DNA from: an uncultured Eubacteriaceae bacterium
Lineage (GTDB): Bacteria; Bacillota; Clostridia; Lachnospirales; CAG-274
NCBI GenBank assembly: GCA_947565475.1
Contig: CANOGI010000159.1
Span: 1-5,320 of the forward strand
DNA: 5,320 nt
Direction of reading: 5' to 3'
Positions 1-5,320 of this stretch are shown here, in pieces (positions within the stretch are counted from its first letter, which is position 1; each line of letters opens with the position of its first letter). Position numbers and translations under genes: made by a program. The notes under the pieces were generated by a model that saw only the letters and a list, made by a program, of their open reading frames with translations, made no database searches and was not told where the DNA came from.

Positions 1-55
1 TAAAGCTTCGCTTTACCGCTCGCCCACGCGTCCTGGGAAGGAGAGCGTAGCCGAA
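1..55 (+). repeat. Terminal direct repeat, left copy
   Basis: These 55 bases are identical, in the same orientation, to the last 55 bases of the window. The segment is much more GC-rich than the flanking DNA and is full of short inverted repeats: TAAAGC (1-6) pairs with GCTTTA (10-15), CGCTC (17-21) pairs with GAGCG (43-47), and inside that CCCA (23-26) pairs with TGGG (34-37). An exact same-orientation match at both ends has three explanations: a circular molecule cut open, a contig ending in a dispersed genomic repeat, or a k-mer overlap left by an assembler. With no replication or mobilisation gene in between, I favour a contig bounded by a dispersed structured repeat. Confidence 0.9.
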
Positions 56-100
56 GCCTATGCCGACTGACAATAACATAGCAAAAGTGATTTTTAGCCG

Positions 101-119
101 CCGAACTTGTTCGGTTTTT
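101..119 (+). terminator. Small hairpin with T-tract at the end of the repeat-like segment
   Basis: CCGAAC (101-106) pairs perfectly with GTTCGG (109-114) across a two-base loop (TT), and TTTTT follows at 115-119. This has the shape of a short intrinsic terminator. It lies just downstream of the GC-rich terminal repeat and may be the 3' end of the same structured element. The stem is only 6 bp with a very tight loop, so it could be part of the repeat's fold and not a working terminator. Confidence 0.4.
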
Positions 120-204
120 AAGTGATTTGACTATAAATAAAAATCCCTGTAAAAACAAAAGTTATAAAAATAAAACATTTTTCTATAATAAGGTGATTTC
201 ATAG

Positions 205-255
205 GCCTCTCAAAAATTTATTGTACAAAATGTACATTTTTGAGGGGCGTTTTTT
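205..255 (+). terminator. Intrinsic terminator with no visible gene upstream
   Basis: A 13-bp stem, 205-217 with 236-248, contains one G-T wobble. Its loop holds two TGTACA palindromes (222-227 and 231-236), and six T residues follow at 250-255. Strength and polarity fit Rho-independent termination on the + strand. No credible coding region lies between the window start and this site. It therefore ends either a gene outside the window that the repeat element has separated from its terminator, or a short untranslated RNA. It also insulates the downstream pectinesterase promoter from read-through. Confidence 0.8.
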
Positions 256-307
256 ATATTTTATGTAAAATCTAAAAAAAACAATACAAAAAAATGGGGC
301 CAGATTA

Positions 308-336
308 TTGACAATTAATCATTTTTAATGTAAAAT
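308..336 (+). promoter_or_regulatory. Sigma-A (sigma-70) type promoter of the pectinesterase gene
   Basis: A perfect -35 box TTGACA (308-313) is followed, after a 17-base spacer, by the -10 box TAAAAT (331-336), one mismatch from TATAAT. Initiation would be expected near 343, giving a leader of about 100 nt before the ATG at 444. It is the best promoter-like match I see upstream of the gene and lies downstream of the terminator at 205-255, so the gene is probably transcribed on its own. The near-consensus boxes suggest substantial basal transcription. I see no clear operator or cre-like site overlapping it. Confidence 0.75.
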
Positions 337-348
337 TAGATATAACCA

Positions 349-396
349 CCGAATAATTCCGTTCTGCTTATAAACGCGAGAACATTACTTATTCGG
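349..396 (+). promoter_or_regulatory. Possible structured 5' leader element
   Basis: Within the predicted untranslated leader, CCGAATAA (349-356) is perfectly complementary to TTATTCGG (389-396). Nested inside, GTTCT (361-365) is complementary to AGAAC (379-383), and GC/GC pairing (366-367 with 376-377) could extend it. The result is a two-stage stem with an internal loop, placed at the start of the transcript about 30 nt before the ribosome binding site. It does not match a riboswitch class I recognise. It could stabilise the mRNA 5' end, bind a regulator, or be a DNA-level inverted repeat for a repressor. Confidence 0.35.
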
Positions 397-426
397 CTGA
401 ATATAATTATTTTAAATGGACTTTAT

Positions 427-434
427 AAAGGAGG
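427..434 (+). promoter_or_regulatory. Strong ribosome binding site setting the start at 444
   Basis: AAAGGAGG lies 9 bases before the ATG at 444, a near-perfect Shine-Dalgarno match at good spacing. It fixes the start of the first reading frame just ahead of a signal peptide. No comparable site precedes the ATG at 1768, which is one reason for treating the second frame as a continuation and not an independent gene. Confidence 0.9.
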
Positions 435-443
435 AAGACTATA

Positions 444-1760
444 ATGAGTAAAAAAAGTAAACGGTATTTAAGCTTTATTCTTTCTATAAGCTTGATATTT
501 ACAAGCTTATTTACGGGCGTTGTTTTCGCCGAGGAAAAGGCGGCAGACTCTCTTGAAAGCTATATAGCTCAATTTGAGGAAAATCCGGTTACTACCGAAT
601 CGGCTATTACCTACAATCTTGTGAATACAGGTAGTAAGTTTGAGGGTTCGGCACAGGAAGTAGCTGGATTGTGGGTAGACGCTACCAGCGGAAAATACGA
701 CGGGACAATAACTAACGGTTGGGGTCAGGTTAATAGCGGTACTGTGTTTTATATTCCCGTAAACGGGGAAGCCGTAATAACGATTAATTCGTATTGCGCG
801 CCTACATATTTAGTTCAGGACATAACAAACAAGGAAGAAGACCCGAATTACTGGCAGAATGAGATGACTTTAGAGAGTGGCGAGCAGGCTTTTGTTTATA
901 AAGGCAAATCTCAGACTGTTATAAAAGTGACTGCTAAGAAAGCGGATTATATTAAAACAATTAAGGTTAAATCGAACGGAGTTCAAGAGGGAGATGTTGA
1001 GAAAACATGGGAGAAAAGAGATTTCTCTCTTAAAATCAACGGAACCAAAGTAGACGTCGAGGGAGCGGCGGACGTTACAGCCGACGCTATTATCAAATTA
1101 GACGACGCCGACGCTAAAGTTTTAGCGGCAACATCAAAAAACGCTTCTTTAAAAATCAATCTTCCGAAAACAGGCGTTACGGACGAGATGCTTACAGAGG
1201 TAAGCAACGGCGCGACGGCGAAAGTTGTTGACGGAAAAGTTGTCGTAAGCTTTACAGGGGCTACTGTTGAGCCAAAAGAGTTTGTTTTTGACGTTGACAA
1301 CAAATTCAGCGAAAAAGAATTCAGTTTAAAAATAAACGATGTCGCAATCAGCGGTAAATTCACCGAGGAGGGAAAAGCTCCTGAGATTACCGCTTCCGAG
1401 GGAGGAAACGTTGTATTATCAACAGCGACTCAAGCGACTATTTCCATGGCTTTGAACGGGGCGGCTGTTACGGCGGAGTCTATTAAAGAGCCAAGCGCCA
1501 ATATTGATACAGCTGTTGAGGACGGTGTTGTTAAAATTAGTTTTAAAGACACGGACGAGAATGGCAATTTAGCTAAACCATGGAGTTATGAGATTAAAGT
1601 TTCAGACAGTTCTAACGAAAAATATCCACCAGCCGGATACAGCAATGTTTATGATTTCTGGGCGGAACTTAAAGAGGGAGACCAAAGCAACCCTAAAAGA
1701 CTTCCGGCGTTTGTGTCGGACGACGAGTTCTTAACTATTAAAGAGCAACACGGACGATGA
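444..1760 (+). CDS. N-terminal part of a frameshifted, secreted modular pectinesterase
   Basis: This 438-residue frame begins with a classical Sec signal peptide: a lysine/arginine-rich start (residues 3-7), a hydrophobic core at about 8-27 and a probable cut after A29 (VFA/EE). Residues about 45-178 form a beta-sandwich module of the kind common in clostridial pectin enzymes (LWVDATSGKYDG, then GTVFYIPVNG), likely carbohydrate-binding. Two related repeats follow, at about 193-288 (starting DFSLKING) and 292-387 (starting EFSLKIND). A second beta-sandwich module starts near 398 (YSNVYDFWAELK) but is cut off by the stop at 1758. The frame of the downstream ORF opens at 1735, and joining the two there restores FLTIKSNTDDENAMFYRHD, which continues that module. 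I therefore read this as the 5' part of one gene of about 1478 codons, with an extra A in the AAA at 1740-1742. By itself it would make a secreted protein without catalytic domain or dockerin. Start and signal peptide are secure. The identity rests on the downstream part. Confidence 0.88.
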   Translation: MSKKSKRYLSFILSISLIFTSLFTGVVFAEEKAADSLESYIAQFEENPVTTESAITYNLVNTGSKFEGSAQEVAGLWVDATSGKYDGTITNGWGQVNSGTVFYIPVNGEAVITINSYCAPTYLVQDITNKEEDPNYWQNEMTLESGEQAFVYKGKSQTVIKVTAKKADYIKTIKVKSNGVQEGDVEKTWEKRDFSLKINGTKVDVEGAADVTADAIIKLDDADAKVLAATSKNASLKINLPKTGVTDEMLTEVSNGATAKVVDGKVVVSFTGATVEPKEFVFDVDNKFSEKEFSLKINDVAISGKFTEEGKAPEITASEGGNVVLSTATQATISMALNGAAVTAESIKEPSANIDTAVEDGVVKISFKDTDENGNLAKPWSYEIKVSDSSNEKYPPAGYSNVYDFWAELKEGDQSNPKRLPAFVSDDEFLTIKEQHGR

Positions 1761-1767
1761 GAACGCG

Positions 1768-4700
1768 ATGTTCTACCGTCATGACAACGCTCACGGGCTT
1801 GCCGCTTATAACGGAAACACTTTTGAGGTAAAAGTGGCGGGGAACGCCGGTGTGACATTTACGGGCTGTATGTATGGACCAGACGTGACAATTAAAGCCT
1901 CTGTAAAAGACGAAAGCAAGGGTACTATTTCCCCAGCGGAGTCAGAAAACTTAAAGAGCGAGGCGTGCGGAAAAAAGGTTGTTTTCTCTTATACAGGAGA
2001 GGCGACAACACTTGTTTTCACTGTTAACACAACAGGAGAGTGTTATATTCACAATATGTCAGTCGCTAATGAGAAAGCGGCAAGCGTTGGAAACGGAAAA
2101 ATAGACGTATGGGATTTTGGCGCGGCTGTTTTAGACGCGGAAAAATATAACAACTTACTTACAGTTGATTTTCTTAATGGATTATATGAGGGAGCGGCCC
2201 CAGGAAGCAAAGGCCCGAAATTCCCAACAAAATTTGAGGCGGGAGACCTCGCGTACAATGGAAAAGCGGAGTCAAACAGATTAAGAACTACAAACACAGC
2301 GCTTACAAGATATGACGAGGGAAACAGCGTAGGCTCTATCAAAGGTTTTAACTGTAAAGATTTAGACATTACTGGCTGTCTTTACTTGAACGGTTCCAGC
2401 GGAGCGGCGCAGGGTATATTTACTATAAATCTTTTGAAAGACGACGTTGTATACGTATATATAAAAATGGACAACAGCGCCGACGCTCTTGAGTTTACAA
2501 AAACAGGCACGACAAACACGAAGTCAATTCCTGTATCAATGGACGGAAGTATAGTTAAATTTGTGGCTCCGGAGGACGGAAGTTATACAATAATAGATAC
2601 AAACGAAGCAGGAAAGGCGAGATTTTACAGAATAGTAAGAGAACACGCAAAATACGTTAAAGTATCAGGAAGTATAGACACAACAACGGCAACGGATTTA
2701 CCAGCCAACTACAGCATTGTGGCGAGAAACGAGGAAACTAAATTAGAAACTGAGATTATGCCTAAAAACGGGGCGTATGAGGTTATGCTTCCTACAGGAT
2801 ACACTTATACTTTCAGACTTAACAACGCTATAGGCTTCAGAATGTCTGAGGGTACGAAGATAGATAATCTCAAAGAGGATACCGCTAATAATATGGCAAT
2901 AGTTCCTGTCAGATATTATACGGCTTCAGGTAAGATATCCGGATTAGCGGACGATTTAATAGGCAAAGTAAAATTGACATATGAGCCAAAAGCCGCTGAC
3001 GACAAAGTAAGCTATGGAACAGCGGAGGTAGCTATCACAACAAGCGCGGCTGTTGACGCTAACGATAAACTTAATCCAGACAGCGAGCTTTCAGCGTCTT
3101 ACAGTGTTAAACTCGCCGCCAATGTTCCTTATACCCTTGTTTTAGAGGGAGCCAACGACTATGAAATCGCTAGCGGAGGAGAAATCACCGTGACAGAGGG
3201 CGATGTTACGGCGGATATTAAATTTGACCCTAAAGCGACTTATGAAGCTAAAGGAAAATTTGTTACATCAACGGGAGCGAGCGTTGACGTATCAGAGATG
3301 GTACTTACAAGATTAAGCGATAATTATACTTATACTCCAGTTATCGCCGACGGAGGATACAGCATTAAACTTGTGGACGGCGTTTACAAAGTTGACGTTA
3401 CAATAGCATCAGGAAAGCCTTATAAGCAAGCGACTCACATTGTTGTAAACGGAGAGGCTGTTATGAAAGACGTTTACTTTATTTCCACCGCTCCTAAGAA
3501 AGCGGAGTACGTGGCGGATATTTATGTTGACAGTGAGGCTGGAGCTAATCATTTCGCAACATTGAAAGAGGCTTTAGAATATGTAAACGCTATGCCGGCG
3601 GAAGCTAACGACAAGAGAGTTACTATTCACATCGCTCCAGGTACTTACAGAGCGCAGCACATACTTACAAGACCTAACGTGTCTTTAGTAAACACAGACC
3701 CAAGCCAAGACGTTATACTTACATGGTACTATGGAATAGGATATAAATATTACAGCGCCGGCTCAGACGGATACTATAACGAGTTAAACGCTGTTGACAA
3801 ATATCTCAAGAACGGCAAGGACACAGAGAAAACAGCCAATGTCGCAAGATGGGGCGGAGCGTTTAATATCAGGAGCACCGCTACGGACTTCTACGCTGAG
3901 AACATTTTCTTTGAACATTCATTTAACAAATATATAACAGAAGAGGAAATCGCCGACGGCGTTGCGCCAAGTGGGGCTGAAGCTATTAAATATGACAGAA
4001 CTTCCCCGACAGCGGACGCTAAGAGCAGAGCGGCAACAGAAAGAGCCGCGGCCATAATCGTGGAAGGCGACAGAGGAGAGTTTTATAAATGTAAATTCTC
4101 ATCAAGCCAAGACACATTGTATATTAATCCTCAAATCAGAGAATATTTTAAAGAATGTTTCGTTGAGGGAATGACAGACTATATCTTCGGCGATGGTCAG
4201 GTTGTATTCGAGGACTGTATTTTGAACTTCTGCGGATACAGCGACAATACGGCGGGAGGTCATTTGACAGCTACCAAATATGACTTCGGCGGAAAAGGAT
4301 ACCTTTTCTATGACTGTAAAGTTACCGCGACAAACGAGGGAACAATTAAACCAAGCAAGGAAAGCGATTTTGGCCGTCCATGGGGCGCTAACTCAACAGT
4401 GACATATTTTAACACAACAGTTTACGGCGACATAATTACCAAAAGAGGATATACAGATATGTCAGGGGCGAAACCGGAAAGTGCCAATTATACAGAATAT
4501 AATACGAAAAGAGAGGACGGAACGGCTCTTGTGACATCCGCCAGCAAGAAGATGACGGACGAAGAGGCCGCCGCTATTAAACTTACAGACTGGTTTGGAG
4601 TTGACTGGCTTCCTATTCACTATGTTGAAAAGGTAACATGGGATCCTAACGTACGTTATGGAGACACAGACCAAAACAACCATATTACCGCCGCTGACGC

Positions 4701-4881
4701 ATCACTCGCTCTTTTATATGTTCTTGACGCCAACAGAGAAGGCGCTGAAGCGAGCAGAAAAGCTGCCGATGTAGACGGAGATGGAATTATTACGGCCAAC
4801 GACGCTGTAATTATACTTCAAAAAGTTTTAGATGATTCGGTTGATTTCCCGATTGAGAGAAGAAAACCAGCAGGCAAGTAA
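1768..4881 (+). CDS. Pectinesterase (CE8) with C-terminal type I dockerin; 3' part of the frameshifted gene
   Basis: Pectinesterase hydrolyses methyl esters of homogalacturonan, releasing methanol and exposing pectate to lyases. Residues 1-100 finish a beta-sandwich module begun in the upstream frame. Residues 111-295 (starting IDVWDFGAAVLDAEKYNN, with NRLRTTNTALTRYDE) are another, typical of clostridial pectin enzymes. Three fibronectin/CNA-B-like linkers occupy about 297-383, 384-490 and 491-573. The CE8 beta-helix covers about 583-955: GTY at 625-627, SQDTLY with Q781 (oxyanion) and D782 (acid/base), DYIFG with nucleophile D804, and GRPW with R870 and W872. All core catalytic residues are present, but the usual Gln of the QAVAL motif is replaced by R759. 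The dockerin (963-1022) has two calcium-binding loops, D966/D968/N970/D977 and D1001/D1003/D1005/D1012, so attachment to a cohesin scaffold is likely. The ATG at 1768 lacks a ribosome binding site and a signal peptide. The open frame actually begins at 1735, so this is probably not a separate gene. Assignment of catalytic domain and dockerin is firm; the boundaries of the linker modules are approximate. Confidence 0.93.
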   Translation: MFYRHDNAHGLAAYNGNTFEVKVAGNAGVTFTGCMYGPDVTIKASVKDESKGTISPAESENLKSEACGKKVVFSYTGEATTLVFTVNTTGECYIHNMSVANEKAASVGNGKIDVWDFGAAVLDAEKYNNLLTVDFLNGLYEGAAPGSKGPKFPTKFEAGDLAYNGKAESNRLRTTNTALTRYDEGNSVGSIKGFNCKDLDITGCLYLNGSSGAAQGIFTINLLKDDVVYVYIKMDNSADALEFTKTGTTNTKSIPVSMDGSIVKFVAPEDGSYTIIDTNEAGKARFYRIVREHAKYVKVSGSIDTTTATDLPANYSIVARNEETKLETEIMPKNGAYEVMLPTGYTYTFRLNNAIGFRMSEGTKIDNLKEDTANNMAIVPVRYYTASGKISGLADDLIGKVKLTYEPKAADDKVSYGTAEVAITTSAAVDANDKLNPDSELSASYSVKLAANVPYTLVLEGANDYEIASGGEITVTEGDVTADIKFDPKATYEAKGKFVTSTGASVDVSEMVLTRLSDNYTYTPVIADGGYSIKLVDGVYKVDVTIASGKPYKQATHIVVNGEAVMKDVYFISTAPKKAEYVADIYVDSEAGANHFATLKEALEYVNAMPAEANDKRVTIHIAPGTYRAQHILTRPNVSLVNTDPSQDVILTWYYGIGYKYYSAGSDGYYNELNAVDKYLKNGKDTEKTANVARWGGAFNIRSTATDFYAENIFFEHSFNKYITEEEIADGVAPSGAEAIKYDRTSPTADAKSRAATERAAAIIVEGDRGEFYKCKFSSSQDTLYINPQIREYFKECFVEGMTDYIFGDGQVVFEDCILNFCGYSDNTAGGHLTATKYDFGGKGYLFYDCKVTATNEGTIKPSKESDFGRPWGANSTVTYFNTTVYGDIITKRGYTDMSGAKPESANYTEYNTKREDGTALVTSASKKMTDEEAAAIKLTDWFGVDWLPIHYVEKVTWDPNVRYGDTDQNNHITAADASLALLYVLDANREGAEASRKAADVDGDGIITANDAVIILQKVLDDSVDFPIERRKPAGK

Positions 4882-4891
4882 ATAATTTTAA

Positions 4892-4929
4892 GGGGGTGTG
4901 AAAAATTTATTTTTCACACCCCCTTTTTT
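4892..4929 (+). terminator. Strong intrinsic terminator of the pectinesterase gene
   Basis: A perfect 14-bp stem, GGGGGTGTGAAAAA (4892-4905) with its complement at 4910-4923, encloses a TTTA loop and is followed by six T residues (4924-4929). It begins 10 bases after the stop codon at 4879-4881, so the transcript ends with this gene and nothing downstream is in its operon. An A-run in the 5' arm and the matching T-run before the C-tract give the minus strand only a weak terminator character. Confidence 0.94.
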
Positions 4930-5035
4930 ATGTTTTTAAGCGTATTAACTATAATAGACTTCTTTTGAAACTTCATATCAATACTTGTATCGTCAAAAAA
5001 ATATTTTATTCAATGTTTTTTAATGCTTTCTTCTA

Positions 5036-5085
5036 CAGTCTTTAAATAAGTTTAATATTAGACTTATTTAAAGACTGCTTTTTTT
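5036..5085 (+). terminator. Second intrinsic terminator with no gene assigned
   Basis: CAGTCTTTAAATAAGT (5036-5051) is perfectly complementary to 5062-5077. A G-T pair and a T-A pair extend the stem inward to a six-base loop (5054-5059). After one C, seven T residues follow (5079-5085). The sequence 5' of the hairpin is not A-rich enough to give a U-tract on the other strand, so it acts on the + strand. It lies about 105 bases beyond the main terminator with no coding region between. It is either a back-up terminator or the 3' end of a short RNA starting in 4950-5000. Confidence 0.85.
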
Positions 5086-5265
5086 AAAAATTATCTTTAT
5101 TTTTAAATTATACGGTATTTACTTAAATGAGAAGTACATAATAATTATAAAAACAAACCGCTTTTTAAATTTTACGATGATTTCGGTGAAGTTATAGTCA
5201 AACCACTTGAAAAGGAGCAAAAGGAGGCGAGATAAAAATTGTTTTTACAAGGAAGAGGCTGGTTG
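5086..5265. other. AT-rich gap with an unassigned 34-codon open stretch
   Basis: No complete gene, RNA gene or convincing promoter is visible here. On the + strand one frame is open from 5131 (after the TGA at 5128-5130) to the TAA at 5233-5235. It reads as a peptide whose last part is DDFGEVIVKPLEKEQKEAR. It looks protein-like, with alternating hydrophobic and charged residues and a lysine/glutamate-rich tail, but it has no ATG, GTG or TTG start and no family I recognise. It may be the remnant of a decayed gene or chance. The segment then passes into the structured terminal repeat. Confidence 0.3.
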
Positions 5266-5320
5266 TAAAGCTTCGCTTTACCGCTCGCCCACGCGTCCTG
5301 GGAAGGAGAGCGTAGCCGAA
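5266..5320 (+). repeat. Terminal direct repeat, right copy
   Basis: This is identical over 55 bases to positions 1-55. Here the base before the repeat is visible: G5265 completes a perfect 7-bp hairpin, GTAAAGC (5265-5271) with GCTTTAC (5275-5281) around a TTC loop. The structured unit therefore starts at least one base before the repeated segment. Also, AGGCT (5256-5260), just upstream, could pair with AGCCT found at 55-59 after the left copy, as if a longer structured element were cut by the window ends. This fits a longer dispersed element or a circular join, with the exact 55-base identity set by assembly. Confidence 0.9.

Noticed and set aside
60..125. 21-codon frame starting at the ATG at 60 (MPTDNNIAK...), with GGAAGGAG upstream
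   Set aside because: It lies in the hairpin-rich repeat and runs over the terminator-like hairpin at 101-119. Its Shine-Dalgarno-like sequence is too far from the ATG. It is more likely a chance frame in a structured repeat, although such frames are often annotated.
983..1363. 126-residue minus-strand frame inside the first part of the gene
   Set aside because: It is the antisense shadow of a well-supported + strand coding region, with serine/threonine-rich low-complexity content, no family and no ribosome binding site.
1755..1770. Translational coupling or programmed frameshifting between the two frames
   Set aside because: The stop at 1758 and the ATG at 1768 are close enough to suggest coupling. 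But the split cuts through one domain, no slippery heptamer or downstream structure is apparent, and a single-base change restores the protein.
1649..1858. 69-residue minus-strand frame across the frameshift junction
   Set aside because: It overlaps the junction only by chance, and its content is the reverse of a conserved beta-sandwich module. It does not explain the stop in the + strand frame.
2049..2369. 106-residue minus-strand frame
   Set aside because: It is antisense to the WDFG-type module, has no recognisable motif and lacks a promoter or ribosome binding site.
4462..4683. 73-residue minus-strand frame
   Set aside because: It is antisense to the end of the CE8 domain and the start of the dockerin, has a cysteine-rich random look and no signals.
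5212..5265. Start of a new gene after the GGAGG at 5223-5227
   Set aside because: The only near starts are a TTG at 5239 giving nine codons before TAA. The purine-rich string is better explained as lysine/glutamate codons of the 5131-5235 open stretch or as chance.
1..5320. CRISPR array, tRNA, rRNA or transposase
   Set aside because: I found no regularly spaced short repeats, no cloverleaf or rRNA signature, and no transposase or integrase motif on either strand.

Overview
The window holds one large modular gene flanked by short non-coding regions. The gene is a secreted pectin methylesterase (carbohydrate esterase family 8) with a C-terminal type I dockerin. It appears as two adjacent reading frames (444-1760 and 1768-4881) because of a +1 frameshift close to position 1740. 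AT-rich intergenic DNA, consensus Gram-positive promoter and Shine-Dalgarno signals, a Gram-positive-style signal peptide, U-tailed hairpin terminators and a dockerin together suggest an anaerobic, fibre-degrading Clostridia (Bacillota) species, probably from a gut or rumen community. I cannot name the genus from sequence alone.

Layout. Positions 1-55 are repeated exactly at 5266-5320. The repeat sits inside a hairpin-rich segment that continues to about 119. An intrinsic terminator follows at 205-255 with no recognisable gene before it. A near-consensus promoter (308-336) starts a leader of about 100 nt that contains a possible stem-loop (349-396). A strong ribosome binding site (427-434) precedes the first ATG at 444. 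The split gene runs to 4881 and ends 10 nt before a near-perfect intrinsic terminator (4892-4929). A second strong terminator lies at 5036-5085. The rest, to 5265, is AT-rich with only an unassigned 34-codon open stretch without a start codon.

How it works together. Read through the frameshift, the gene encodes about 1478 residues: signal peptide; a beta-sandwich (carbohydrate-binding-like) module; two copies of a roughly 95-residue repeat; two further beta-sandwich modules; three fibronectin/CNA-B-like linker modules; the CE8 beta-helix catalytic domain; and a dockerin. The enzyme would remove methyl esters from homogalacturonan outside the cell, and the dockerin would attach it to a cohesin-bearing scaffold. 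The frameshift falls inside the second beta-sandwich module. The signal peptide is therefore on one frame, and the catalytic domain and dockerin are on the other.

I see no undescribed defence, mobile or regulatory system that the sequence firmly supports. The points most worth checking are the frameshift, the terminal direct repeat (circular molecule, dispersed repeat or assembly overlap), the duplicated unknown module, and the possible small transcripts that end at otherwise gene-less terminators.
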